Source: Bacteroidales bacterium (GTDB taxonomy: Bacteria; Bacteroidota; Bacteroidia; Bacteroidales; VadinHA17). Taken from it: a stretch of 64,000 bases of DNA. The DNA is taken from positions 1 through 64,000 of the forward strand of contig JALONV010000011.1 in assembly GCA_025454755.1 (NCBI GenBank). Direction: 5' to 3'. Shown in pieces: positions 10,456-21,031 of the stretch. The notes below the pieces were generated by a model, which ran no database searches, was not told the DNA's origin, and was given only the letters and a program-made list of their open reading frames with translations. How positions within the stretch are numbered: position 1 is the stretch's first letter; each line of letters starts with the position of its first letter. The position numbers and the translations under genes are program-made.

Positions 10456-10926
10456 CTATTTAATACCTGGTTCTTCCTTAAACAGCCTGACATTCATGGC
10501 AGAAAGTCCCCTTGGGCCTTTATTGATCTCAAAGGTGACGATGTTATTTTCAATTACAGGCTCAAGCATGTTATTCGCATGAACAAAGATGCTCTGATTC
10601 GATTCCAGGTCTCGTATAAAACCATAGCCTTTTGATCCATTGAAGAAAGTAACGACTCCCTTTCTCTGCAAATCCTGAGCAAACTCCGGATTGTTTTTTG
10701 TTATCTTAAGTTCAATGCTTTCTGCGTCAATAACTGTTCTTTTATCAGGATCGGGAGGAGTTGAGGAGATCATTCCAAATTCATCGACATAAGCGATCAT
10801 ATCATCGAAGCTGCTCTTTTTACCCTCACTTTTCTTCTTTGCACGCTTTTCGTTTTTTTCTTTTCGCTTTTTCTCTTTCCTGTTTCTTACCTCTTTCTTA
10901 TTGAATGTTTCCTGCGATCTGCTCAT
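10456..10926 (-). CDS. Cold-shock domain protein with Lys/Arg/Glu-rich N-terminal extension
   Basis: GVVTFFNGSKGYGFIRDLESNQSIFVHANNM (RNP1/RNP2-like CSD motif). Confidence 0.85.
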   Translation of the reverse strand: MSRSQETFNKKEVRNRKEKKRKEKNEKRAKKKSEGKKSSFDDMIAYVDEFGMISSTPPDPDKRTVIDAESIELKITKNNPEFAQDLQRKGVVTFFNGSKGYGFIRDLESNQSIFVHANNMLEPVIENNIVTFEINKGPRGLSAMNVRLFKEEPGIK

Positions 10927-11079
10927 CTGTTTTTTATATCTGAATCTTCCTGCAAATGTACAATAAAACCCCGGAATGACACTTATAAATAGCTTTAAAC
11001 TTGCCCGGGATCCGAATTAATGGATAATTAGAGCTATATTTAAGAAATTAGTTCTTCCCCTGAAAATCATCCGGCACAC

Positions 11080-12060
11080 ATGGCAAACCAAAAATTCAAA
11101 TCACTCCAAGGATTCAGGTCATTTGCATTTTTGAAAGTGCTGTTTATTCTTAATCTATTGCCCTTGGCGGTAAATGCCGTAGCAAATAAAAAAGCATCAT
11201 TTATTCACAATAATCTGGAGCGTAACTTCCAGATTCATATTCCCCCTTTATATAATGGATATATTCAATTACCGCTCGTTATTGCCCTGCATGGAAGAGG
11301 AGGAAACGGGGAAAGCATGATTCTCCTGACACGGAAAGGATTTAATAAACTCGCCGATAAGGAAGGATTCATTGTTGTATATCCTGACGGTATTGAACAG
11401 AACTGGAATGATGGAAGAATGGATGAAGAAGCAAATGACCGAGCCCACAGGGAAAACATTGATGATGTCGGTTTTATTTCTGCACTAATAGACTCTATGA
11501 TAAAAGATTACCAGACAGACTCAAAGCGGGTTTACGTTACAGGTATTTCAAACGGTGCTATAATGTCATATCGCCTGGCTTGTGAGTTATCTCATAAAAT
11601 TTCCGCTATTGCTCCCGTTGACGGTAATATCCCAAATTTGCTTATACATGAATGTTCACCACGCATGCCTGTTCCGGTTCTGGCTATCAATAATATAGAT
11701 GACCCCCTGGTTCCGTATGAAGGTGGATATATTTACACCAGCATACGCAGATTAAACCTTGGTAAGGTTTTATCTGTGGAAGAATCCATCCGGTTCTGGG
11801 TAAACCGGAATAAATGTTCATCAGTACCTGTTGTGGCTGAAGAACCTGACCTGGATCCCAAAGATGGTACCAGGGTTACCAGGAAAGAGTATACTAACGG
11901 CAATGATGGCACTGAAGTTATTCTCTATTCGGTTGATGGCGGAGGGCATACCTGGCCAGGGGGCTTTCAGTATCTGCCTTCCTGGCTTATCGGAAAAACA
12001 AGCAGGGATATTGATGCTACCAGGGTGATCTGGGCCTTCTTCAAAAGACATTCCAGATAA
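11080..12060 (+). CDS. PHB depolymerase-/feruloyl esterase-like alpha/beta hydrolase
   Basis: PLVIALHGRGGNGESM, VTGISNGAIMSY (GxSxG), GGGHTWPGG motifs typical of LpqC-type esterases. Confidence 0.85.
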   Translation: MANQKFKSLQGFRSFAFLKVLFILNLLPLAVNAVANKKASFIHNNLERNFQIHIPPLYNGYIQLPLVIALHGRGGNGESMILLTRKGFNKLADKEGFIVVYPDGIEQNWNDGRMDEEANDRAHRENIDDVGFISALIDSMIKDYQTDSKRVYVTGISNGAIMSYRLACELSHKISAIAPVDGNIPNLLIHECSPRMPVPVLAINNIDDPLVPYEGGYIYTSIRRLNLGKVLSVEESIRFWVNRNKCSSVPVVAEEPDLDPKDGTRVTRKEYTNGNDGTEVILYSVDGGGHTWPGGFQYLPSWLIGKTSRDIDATRVIWAFFKRHSR

Positions 12061-12142
12061 TTCTTAGGAATCCATCACTATATCCCTCCTCAACCTGTTT
12101 TTTAATAAAGCTTATCTTTACATAATAATCGGAGGGAAAGCT

Positions 12143-13435
12143 ATTAGTACAAAATCTTTTGAGAAGAAAGGCTGGCTGAAGCTTGATAATGCTGCGAAAC
12201 TGTTTCCGGCAATATTATCAAATGACCTTACTTCGGTATTCAGGATAACTGCATCGCTGAAGGAACCTGTGAGATTTTCGGCCATAAAGGAAGCTGTGGC
12301 AATAACCGCACAGAGATTCCCGTATTTCAGCGTTTCCCTCAGAAGCGGGATATTCTGGCATTTCCTTGAGTTCAATGATCAGCTGCCGCGTATCCATGTC
12401 GAAGAAGAGATCCCCTGCACTGCGTTTGCAGTTAACAGGAAAAATGAACCTCTGTACAGGGTAATACTTAAAGGCAAAAGGATCTCTGTCGAATTTATCC
12501 ACATATTGACTGATGGCGCAGGTGCTCTGGAGTACCTTAAAACCCTGCTCTACACTTACCTGACTCTTTCAGGCAGGCAGATCAGCTCCCCGGGAGAAAT
12601 AATCCTGCCGGAAAGTCCGGTATCTGAGGAGGAGTACGAAGACGGATACAACAAGTTCTTTCAGAAGCTGCCACCACCTGCCAAACTCGTTAAAGCGTGG
12701 CATCTCCCGTATAAACGAAATTCGCGGCCAAAACTAAGGGTCGTTCACGCTGAAGCTAATGCCAGCCAGATACTTGAAATATCCCGTAAACTGAAAGTGT
12801 CAGTTACAGAGTATTTTGTATCTGTCTATTTTTTCTCTCTTCAGAAGATCTTTGCTTCCGGTAAAGAAAAGAGCAAAAGTGAAAAAAGGAAAGTCCTCAG
12901 AATTGAAGTGCCTGTCAATATGAGAAAAATATTCCCCAGCAGGACAATGCGCAATTTTTCTCTTTTTGTACTCCCGGAAATTGACGTAAGGCTGGGGACC
13001 TATACCTTTGAAGAGATACTGAATTCAGTCCATCACCAGCTGCAGATTAGCGCTGACGTAAAGCAGATATCAAGATTCCTTTCATCAAATGTAAGCTCTG
13101 AGAAGCTCCTGATCGTCAGGCTCATGCCGCTTATTATTAAAAAAATGGTCATCGCTTCTGTTTACAGGGGCCTGGCATCAAAGCGCTGGACGGGGATCGT
13201 AACCAATCTGGGATTGATAACTCTTCCTGCAGAAATGAAGGACATGGTTGATTCTCTCGAAATAATTCCTCCCCCTCCCAATCCTAATGTGAAGGTAAAC
13301 TGTGGAATGGTTTCATATAATGATAAGCTAAGGATCTGTTTTTCCAATATCACAGAATCACATGAACTTGAAAGACTTATTTTTAAGCATCTGACAGATG
13401 CGGGTATTCATGTTAAAATTTTGAATAACGATTAA
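12143..13435 (+). CDS. Alcohol acetyltransferase/condensation-domain-like protein; ORF track starts at 12269 but the reading frame extends to 12143
   Basis: HILTDGAGALEYLKTLL (HxxxDGxG-like). In-frame upstream codons give STKSFEKKGWLKLDNAAKLFPAILSNDLTSVFRITASLKEPV, with GGAGGG a few nt before an ATT codon at 12143. Confidence 0.65.
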   Translation: MSTKSFEKKGWLKLDNAAKLFPAILSNDLTSVFRITASLKEPVRFSAIKEAVAITAQRFPYFSVSLRSGIFWHFLEFNDQLPRIHVEEEIPCTAFAVNRKNEPLYRVILKGKRISVEFIHILTDGAGALEYLKTLLYTYLTLSGRQISSPGEIILPESPVSEEEYEDGYNKFFQKLPPPAKLVKAWHLPYKRNSRPKLRVVHAEANASQILEISRKLKVSVTEYFVSVYFFSLQKIFASGKEKSKSEKRKVLRIEVPVNMRKIFPSRTMRNFSLFVLPEIDVRLGTYTFEEILNSVHHQLQISADVKQISRFLSSNVSSEKLLIVRLMPLIIKKMVIASVYRGLASKRWTGIVTNLGLITLPAEMKDMVDSLEIIPPPPNPNVKVNCGMVSYNDKLRICFSNITESHELERLIFKHLTDAGIHVKILNND

Positions 13436-13445
13436 AACACTGACC

Positions 13446-14144
13446 ATGACAGTTTGCGTAAATTGCGGAATTGAGCTGGATGATGAATTAAAGATATGTC
13501 CGCTCTGCGGGAAAGATCCGGGATATATTGGTGAACAGGAAAATATCACTAAAAATTATCCTTCGGAAATCATTCAGCTTCAAAGGAAAGAAAACAGAAG
13601 ATATCTCTGGGAATTGAGCGCAATATTAGCTTTTTCAGGGATCGCTGTTTGCACAATAGTAGACCTTTTAATGAATAAAAACCTGAAATGGTCACTTTTT
13701 TCCGATGTATCAATATCAGCCGTATGGATAATTTTCACGCTTTTTCTGTTTGTAAATAAGAAACCATTCATTCTGGTCGGCACAACGATGCTTACTATTC
13801 TTGCTGCTCTTTTCTTTTTTGATCTGGTTGCTGCCGGTCAGCAATGGTTCTTCTCTGTAGGCCTTCCTCTGACAATTGCTGCATTTTTCTCAATAAGTAT
13901 AATCGTTATTCTCTACAATGCTGCCCATTTTAAAGGATTGAATATTATTGCTTCAGCATTGCTTATTTTATCAGGCTTTTGCATTATTACGGAGATGATC
14001 CTTGATGAATGGCTGAAAGACGCAGTGGATTTGCGATGGTCGCTCATTTCGGGCATTTCAATTCTGCCTGTCGCGCTGATATTCTTCTTTTATCATTACC
14101 GGCTTAAAAAGGGCAACAGGCTTGACGGCTTTTTCCATATCTGA
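13446..14144 (+). CDS. Zinc-ribbon multi-pass membrane protein (DUF6320-like)
   Basis: CVNCGIELDDELKICPLCG zinc ribbon followed by several hydrophobic segments; directly downstream of the acetyltransferase-like gene. Confidence 0.7.
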   Translation: MTVCVNCGIELDDELKICPLCGKDPGYIGEQENITKNYPSEIIQLQRKENRRYLWELSAILAFSGIAVCTIVDLLMNKNLKWSLFSDVSISAVWIIFTLFLFVNKKPFILVGTTMLTILAALFFFDLVAAGQQWFFSVGLPLTIAAFFSISIIVILYNAAHFKGLNIIASALLILSGFCIITEMILDEWLKDAVDLRWSLISGISILPVALIFFFYHYRLKKGNRLDGFFHI

Positions 14145-14314
14145 GATTCCGGGAAAACCGGAGGATTTTTAAAAATTAAAGAGCTTGTAAGTAAAGGCTG
14201 TGTGTTGCCGTATCAAACAGTCAGGTCTGTTTGTTTTTCTACCTGTTAATTTTAGTCGTATATTTATTTACTGTATCTACTGTTAGAATATGTAAAATAC
14301 GAAAGGGCTGTTAA

Positions 14315-17300
14315 ATGGTCAAATCCTCCCCATCAGGGGATTCAATTCTTGGCATAGACATTGGCTCCGTTTCACTTTCCATTGTGCAACTCGATCGGGA
14401 GGGCAATATTCTGCGCCGGTTATATCAATTTCATAAAGGTAATATCCGCAATTCCTTTTCAGAGGCGGCGAAATTATTCGATCCGGATCAGATAATAGCC
14501 ATTGCCTGCACTTCTTCTTCTGCCTTTCTGAATAAGAAACTGGTTCTTAAATACAATAACCAGGTGGCAATTATGGCTGCCGTAAGGCATTTTTGCAAAG
14601 ATGCAGTCTCTGTATTACATATAGGAGCTGAAAAATTCATGCTTATAAGGTTTGACGCCAATGGAAATTATCATTCTACCAGAATTAATACATCCTGTGC
14701 TGCGGGAACCGGCAGTTTTCTTGACCAGCAGGCAGACAGACTTAATCTTTCAGGTATAGAAGAATTATGTGAAAAGGCACTTAATAACAATGAAGCAATT
14801 CCTTTCATTGCATCCCGTTGTGCGGTATTTTCAAATACAGATATAATCCATGCCCAGCAAAAAGGCTTTTCAGTCAATGCAATATGCGACAGCCTTTGTA
14901 AAGGACTTGCTGAAAATATCAACAATACGGTATTCAACAGAGAGCCTCCTGCCCTACCCTTGCTGATGACAGGCGGTGTTTCGAAGAATCCCGTTGTCAG
15001 AAGATATCTGGAGAAAATATTGAATATCTCTTTTCTACATAATGAGGATTCTCATCTTTTTGGAGCCATAGGGGCCGGGCTAATGCTTCTGGGAGAAAAA
15101 ACTGATTTAAGTCCGTTACACATTGATTCTTTTGAAGATATACTCACCCGGAAAAATGATGAGAAACAATATTTTCATAAACCACTTTCTTTTAAATTAA
15201 GTTTATACCCCGATTTCACTAATAAAGAATCATATCGTTTTATGCCGGTCGTTTCCCTGCATCCTGCGGAGGTTGAGGTTGATATTTATTCCGAACTGGT
15301 AAATTACAATGATTGCAAGGTTTACGCTGGAATTGACATCGGTTCAACAAGTACAAAGTGTATCCTGATTGATGAAAACAGAAAACCTGTTGCAGGGTTC
15401 TATACTTACACTGCAGGTAAACCGGTATCAGCCGTTAAATCGATATTGGAAGCTTTTGAAAATTTATCCGTAAAGAAGAATACTGAGATTACAATTGCCG
15501 GAATAGGAACAACAGGTTCGGGAAGGAAGTTTATCGGGAAAATTATAAATGCAGACCTGATCATTGATGAGATAACCTCACATGCAAAAGCCGCTTATGA
15601 ACTTAATCCCGGAACAGATACAATCATTGAGATTGGCGGACAGGATGCAAAGTTTACGCTTATGCATAATGGCAATGTCACATTTTCACAGATGAATAGT
15701 GTCTGTGCTGCTGGCACGGGAAGCTTCCTGAAAGAGCAGGGAAAAAAACTGGGCCTTTCTGTCTCTGATTATTCCCTGAGTGCTGAAAATGTAAGCTCTC
15801 CGCTGGCCAGCGACCGTTGTGCCGTTTTTATGGAACGGGATATAAATCAGCTCCTCAACAAAGGTTACTCGGTAAATGAGATCCTTGCAACAGCTCTGCA
15901 TTCGGTTACAGAGAACTATTTAAAAAAGGTTGCCACTGAAGCATCCATTGGACAAAATATATGCTTTCAGGGTGCAACAGCAAAAAACAAAGCACTGGTT
16001 GCCGCTTTTGAGCAACGTTTAAATAAGCCGATATATGTTTCAAAATATTGTCATCTGACAGGTGCCCTGGGTACCGCATTGATTCTTCTGGAGAAAGGGA
16101 CAGGCAAAACAGCCTTCAGGGGAATTGAAATATACCGTGAGGAGATAAAATTAGAAACAGAAATATGCAGCCTCTGTACAAATAACTGCTGTATCAGTAC
16201 AACCACTGTTTCAGGAGAAAAGATTGCCTTTGGCTTTATGTGCGGGCGCGATTATGAAACCCGGCATTTTATTTCAAGGAACATGTCAGGATTTGATCTG
16301 TTGAAGACCAGGGAAAACATATTCTCCGTCGGTACAGGTGCTAAATTGAAACACGATATTACGATTGGAATACCTGCTGCTCTTCATTTGTTCGAAGATA
16401 TGCCTCTGTGGAAAAGGTTTTTTAATAATATGTCCATACGGACTGTAACCAGTGAAGGGTATCACGATTCTCTGAAAACGGGTAAATGCCTGGCAGGGGC
16501 TGAATTTTGCGCTCCGATCAACTCTGTATTCGGGCATGTGGTTTATCTTTCCGATAAGGCAGATTATATCTTTTTACCCGTGCTGCTCCAGACACTTAAC
16601 GAAATAAAAGAAGATAAAGGACAATATTGTTATTATACCCAGTTCAGCGCCTCCCTGGTTTATACCCTGAAGATTAATGGCATTCCCGGTAAATGTCTCT
16701 CTCCATTATTAAGCTTTCCAAAAGGAAAATACCATGTGGCACAAAAACTTTACCAGTGCTTAAAACCATTATTGAAAAACGAGGTGAGCTATTTTTTCGT
16801 ATTTAATGCTTTCAACGAAGCACTGTCCTACTATTCAGAAAAGAAGAATCAGCTTGACAATGTTTTCAGGAAACAATTTCAGCCGGAAAAAGAAATCTCT
16901 GTAGTATTGCTTGGAAGGCCATACGTAGCACTGTCCAAAACCCTGAATAAAGGGATCCCGGATATTTTCAACAGCCTTGGAATTAAATCTTTCTATCAGG
17001 ATATGATCACCTCAGATGATATCGATACAGAAGATATTTCAATATTGCTGAAGAGAGTACCCTGGTATTTTGTCACCAGGATCCTCGAAGTTTCCAAAAT
17101 AATAGCAAATACCCGGAATTTGTATCCGGTACTTATCACGGCCTTCAAGTGTGCCCCCGATTCATTCATTATAGAATATTTCAAGAGAATATTCAACAGT
17201 TGCAAAAAGCCATATCTGATTCTTCAAATTGATGAACATGATTCGAATCTGGGTTACGAAACCAGGATCGAGGCTGCAGTCCGTTCATTTAAAAATCATG

Positions 17301-18535
17301 CTTCAATCTCTGACGGGAAGACCAAATTTGAAGCGGGTCAGATCCTACCCCGGATAGAAAAAAATATTGCAGATAAAACATTATTATTTCCGCGGTGGGA
17401 CCCCATAGTATCGCCTTTACTTGTTGCTAACCTGAGAAGATTGGGCATTGATGCCCGGTTACTTAAATCGAGTGAGCTTACCATAAAAAAAAGCATGATA
17501 CATAATACAGGACAATGCCTGCCAATTAACATCATAGCCCAGGAGTTCATAGAATATGTTGAAGAACAGAAACTTAAACCGGAGAACACAATGCTCTGGG
17601 CAATTGAAGCGAAGATATCCTGCAACATCAGGCTCTATCCTGAATATACAAAAAGTATCCTTGAAAATTACGGCAGGGGTTTCGAGAAAGCGCAGGTTTA
17701 CAGTGGCATGCTGACACATCTTGATATATCATTAAGTGCCTGCTATTATGCATATTTCGCATATATGCTGGGAGGACTGATCCGGATGACAGGGTGCAGA
17801 ATAAGACCGTATGAGATAAATAAGGGAGAGACTGACCAGGCAATCACTGAAACTGTACAAATTCTTGAAGAAGCATTTCTTGGCAAAAAACTGATGGATG
17901 AAGCTGTGTCAGAAGTTATCTGCTTGTTTGACAATATTCCTAGAAAAGACGGCAACAAACCAAAAGTAGCACTGTTCGGCGACTTTTATGTTTGCGACAA
18001 CGACATCATGAATCAGGAACTGAACCGTACAATTGAAGAAGCGGGTGGTGAAATAATAACCACACCCTACACGGATTTGATTAAAATGACCCTTGAAAAT
18101 GTTATTCGCCGTTCTGTTTACAGAAGGGAATATGTCACTGCAGCACAGCAAAGAATGATAAGCTCATGCCTCAGGTTGTTTGATGATAAATATTATCGTT
18201 CTTTCGAAAAATTCCTGGGCCCGCAGAAAAACATTAATCCCAGAAAACTGGAAAAGAACCTTTCAAGATTCAACATCAATCGCTATCATTCAGGCGAATC
18301 ATATGAAAATATCCTGAAGATCTTTTACCTGCTGGAGAACTACCCGGACATTAAGCTTTTTGTCCAGGCTAATCCTGCATTCTGCTGCCCTTCGCTGGTA
18401 ACCGAAGCCATGACCGGCGAAATCAGGAATATAACAGGAGTTCCCGTGGTTACAATTACCTACGACGGAACGAATGATTACAAGAATGATGTAATAATCC
18501 CGTATTTACAGCACAGAGCAACTATAGAGAATTAG
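14315..18535 (+). CDS. 2-hydroxyacyl-CoA dehydratase activase-related protein with two BadF/BadG/BcrA/BcrD ATPase domains and a C-terminal DUF2229/dehydratase-like region
   Basis: Two ASKHA N-termini (LGIDIGSVSLSIVQLD; AGIDIGSTSTKCILID) and two SCAAGTGSFL motifs; Cys-rich C-terminal half. Confidence 0.9.
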   Translation: MVKSSPSGDSILGIDIGSVSLSIVQLDREGNILRRLYQFHKGNIRNSFSEAAKLFDPDQIIAIACTSSSAFLNKKLVLKYNNQVAIMAAVRHFCKDAVSVLHIGAEKFMLIRFDANGNYHSTRINTSCAAGTGSFLDQQADRLNLSGIEELCEKALNNNEAIPFIASRCAVFSNTDIIHAQQKGFSVNAICDSLCKGLAENINNTVFNREPPALPLLMTGGVSKNPVVRRYLEKILNISFLHNEDSHLFGAIGAGLMLLGEKTDLSPLHIDSFEDILTRKNDEKQYFHKPLSFKLSLYPDFTNKESYRFMPVVSLHPAEVEVDIYSELVNYNDCKVYAGIDIGSTSTKCILIDENRKPVAGFYTYTAGKPVSAVKSILEAFENLSVKKNTEITIAGIGTTGSGRKFIGKIINADLIIDEITSHAKAAYELNPGTDTIIEIGGQDAKFTLMHNGNVTFSQMNSVCAAGTGSFLKEQGKKLGLSVSDYSLSAENVSSPLASDRCAVFMERDINQLLNKGYSVNEILATALHSVTENYLKKVATEASIGQNICFQGATAKNKALVAAFEQRLNKPIYVSKYCHLTGALGTALILLEKGTGKTAFRGIEIYREEIKLETEICSLCTNNCCISTTTVSGEKIAFGFMCGRDYETRHFISRNMSGFDLLKTRENIFSVGTGAKLKHDITIGIPAALHLFEDMPLWKRFFNNMSIRTVTSEGYHDSLKTGKCLAGAEFCAPINSVFGHVVYLSDKADYIFLPVLLQTLNEIKEDKGQYCYYTQFSASLVYTLKINGIPGKCLSPLLSFPKGKYHVAQKLYQCLKPLLKNEVSYFFVFNAFNEALSYYSEKKNQLDNVFRKQFQPEKEISVVLLGRPYVALSKTLNKGIPDIFNSLGIKSFYQDMITSDDIDTEDISILLKRVPWYFVTRILEVSKIIANTRNLYPVLITAFKCAPDSFIIEYFKRIFNSCKKPYLILQIDEHDSNLGYETRIEAAVRSFKNHASISDGKTKFEAGQILPRIEKNIADKTLLFPRWDPIVSPLLVANLRRLGIDARLLKSSELTIKKSMIHNTGQCLPINIIAQEFIEYVEEQKLKPENTMLWAIEAKISCNIRLYPEYTKSILENYGRGFEKAQVYSGMLTHLDISLSACYYAYFAYMLGGLIRMTGCRIRPYEINKGETDQAITETVQILEEAFLGKKLMDEAVSEVICLFDNIPRKDGNKPKVALFGDFYVCDNDIMNQELNRTIEEAGGEIITTPYTDLIKMTLENVIRRSVYRREYVTAAQQRMISSCLRLFDDKYYRSFEKFLGPQKNINPRKLEKNLSRFNINRYHSGESYENILKIFYLLENYPDIKLFVQANPAFCCPSLVTEAMTGEIRNITGVPVVTITYDGTNDYKNDVIIPYLQHRATIEN

Positions 18536-18592
18536 CACTTCAGCGTCCGGGATACCGGCTTCGCCGCAAATTCAAAATTCTGCTGATCAAGT

Positions 18593-20125
18593 TTAATGGC
18601 CTGAATCTGAAGCACTTATTATCTCCCGGACCATTTTTGTGACACTCCGGAAATCAATTTTCCCTGTGCTCATCATTGGCAGCTCCTTAATAACAATAAA
18701 TTCCCTCGGAAGAGCAATAATCGGCAATTCATTCAGCATCATCCTCAGGATATGTGTTTTGTTTACTTCACCCGAGACAGTTGCCACGATGTATGAGCCT
18801 CTCTTTTCATCCGGAACCTCAACAACACAACAGGAGACTCCCTCCGGAAGCAGTTTCTCGAGAATATTCTCTACCTTAACCAGTGAGACCATCTCTCCTC
18901 CTACTTTCGCAAATCTCTTAAAACGGCCTGCATGCCAGAGATAACCATCTTCATCCAAAAATCCCATGTCTCCCGTGTTGTACCAGCCGTCGACCAGAGC
19001 TTCAGCAGTAAGCTCCGGATCATCATAATATCCTTTCATTACCAGATCACCCTTTACAAATATCTTTCCCACCTCCCCGGTTTTGCAGATATCACCGGTT
19101 TCAAAATTTTCAAGCCTCACCTGGACATTTGGAAGAACCTTGCCGGTGCTGCCAGGCCTGTTAAACTCATGTGAGTTTACAGATATTACCGGTGATGTCT
19201 CAGTAGCTCCATAACCCTCCAGAAGAGTAACTCCATGCTTTTTCTTATAGCCTTCCCTGAGGGCATCAGGACATTTATCAGCACCGGCCACCATCAGTCT
19301 CAGAGTTTTATAATCGCCCGGCTCTGATTTCTGAAGGTAACCCCAGAAGAAACTGGGAGTACCGACCATAATGGTTGGCTTCTCATCACGTGCAATATTG
19401 CTGATGGTCTGAAAATCAAGTGGATTGGCATATGTCACCATAGTCATGCCATAATAAAATGAGACCCAAAGATTTACGGTAAGTCCGAAAACATGGAAGA
19501 ATACCAGGTTTGCCAGAAGTATATCTGACTCACTGATATTAATATAACCTCCGAAACTCTCAATATTTGAAGCAATATTGAGGTGTGTAAGCTGGACTGC
19601 CTTAGGGTCTTTTTCGCTTCCGCTGGTAAACAGGATCACAGCTGTATCATTTTCATTTCCTTTATGAATAGTGTTTAGGATCATATTGACGGGAAGCTTT
19701 GTTTTCAGCGCGGCTTTCAACTTATCGCCTGTTGTAACACCTGCCATTATATCCTCTATCAGAACCATTCCGTCAATCAAAGGACAGTTGATCTTTTCCA
19801 GTAATGCTTTCGAAGTAATTATCGTTTTGAATTTGCACTTTTTCTGCGCATACCTTGCATTTGCCTCAGCGCCCGTAGAATAGTTTATCATAACGGGTAT
19901 TCTTCCACTCATCAGCGCTCCGACTGTGGCCAGAGCGCAACCGGCAGAAGTTGGGATCATTATTCCGATGAAACCCTTGTCATACTGCTGAAATTTAGAG
20001 TTCAGGATCAGTGCTCCGATCAGAGCCCTGGAATAAGTAACATTCTTCCCGGTGGTCTTATCAATAATTGCTAATTTATTAGCATGTTTCTTTGCCATGC
20101 GGACGAATTGCTGATGGAGTAACAT
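18593..20125 (-). CDS. AMP-dependent acyl-CoA synthetase/ligase
   Basis: ILFTSGSEKDPKAVQLTH, GYGATETSPV, GWYNTGDMGFLDEDGYL, TGKIDFR motifs. Confidence 0.92.
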   Translation of the reverse strand: MLLHQQFVRMAKKHANKLAIIDKTTGKNVTYSRALIGALILNSKFQQYDKGFIGIMIPTSAGCALATVGALMSGRIPVMINYSTGAEANARYAQKKCKFKTIITSKALLEKINCPLIDGMVLIEDIMAGVTTGDKLKAALKTKLPVNMILNTIHKGNENDTAVILFTSGSEKDPKAVQLTHLNIASNIESFGGYINISESDILLANLVFFHVFGLTVNLWVSFYYGMTMVTYANPLDFQTISNIARDEKPTIMVGTPSFFWGYLQKSEPGDYKTLRLMVAGADKCPDALREGYKKKHGVTLLEGYGATETSPVISVNSHEFNRPGSTGKVLPNVQVRLENFETGDICKTGEVGKIFVKGDLVMKGYYDDPELTAEALVDGWYNTGDMGFLDEDGYLWHAGRFKRFAKVGGEMVSLVKVENILEKLLPEGVSCCVVEVPDEKRGSYIVATVSGEVNKTHILRMMLNELPIIALPREFIVIKELPMMSTGKIDFRSVTKMVREIISASDSGH

Positions 20126-20347
20126 AATAGTTAAGTGTTAATCGGTTTTGCTGAAATAATTCGCCGACCAAATTAATCAAATAAGTTATAAATCAAACAA
20201 TAATAAAAAATTTCATTCGAATTTTATTGGGCATACAAAACAAGCTTATAAACTTGATTATATGCCATATACAAGACATAAAAAGAATATTTTAGAAAAT
20301 GCGATGCGCTCCGGTCGAAAAATAGTCAACTGAAAACGAAAAGAAAT

Positions 20348-21031
20348 TTAATTCCCGAATCTGTAGCCAATACCTGATTCAGTTATCAAGAGCACAGGAT
20401 TCGAGGGATTATCTTCTATTTTCTTTCTTAACTGAGCTATAAAAACCCTCAGATATTGTGTTTGCTCCTGATAGCCAAAACCCCATATCTCCTTCAATAA
20501 GAATTGATGTGTAAGCACGCGTCCCTGGTTCCTGGCCAGGAGTGACAATAATGAGAACTCGGTAGCTGTAAGCTTGACTATCTCATCATTTTTCCTGGCT
20601 ACATGGTTAATCAAATCTATGCTGAGTGAGCCGAATTCCAATAATGGATTGTCATCCTTTTCATCGCTAATTCTTATTGCAGTGCGGATTCTTGCAAGTA
20701 ATTCTCCGCTTCTGAATGGTTTAGTTAAATAATCATTCGCCCCTTTATCAAGAGCAGAAATAATATCATCTTCAGCATTCCTGACAGTAAGAACGATAAT
20801 TGGCCTGGTGAACCATTCTCTGAGTTTTACCAGGAGGTCGAGCCCGTCAATATCAGGTAAGCCAAGATCTAAAATAATCACTGATGGATTATATGTAGCG
20901 GCTGCTGTGATGCCCTCTTTGCCGTTTGCTGCAAATAAGGTCTTATATCCATTGGAAGTCAGGGAAATCTCCAGAAGACGACGGATCTGAGCCTCATCAT
21001 CAATTATCAGTATGCTGTCAAATTCACTCAT
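20348..21031 (-). CDS. OmpR/KdpE-like response regulator
   Basis: ILIIDDEAQIRRLL, VIILDLGLPDIDG, LTKPF; C-terminal winged helix ending ESGIGYRFG. Confidence 0.93.
   Translation of the reverse strand: MSEFDSILIIDDEAQIRRLLEISLTSNGYKTLFAANGKEGITAAATYNPSVIILDLGLPDIDGLDLLVKLREWFTRPIIVLTVRNAEDDIISALDKGANDYLTKPFRSGELLARIRTAIRISDEKDDNPLLEFGSLSIDLINHVARKNDEIVKLTATEFSLLSLLARNQGRVLTHQFLLKEIWGFGYQEQTQYLRVFIAQLRKKIEDNPSNPVLLITESGIGYRFGN

Noticed and set aside
14671-18151. Eight minus-strand ORFs of 69-96 aa inside the dehydratase-activase gene
   Set aside because: Shadow ORFs opposite a strongly supported 1406-aa CDS.
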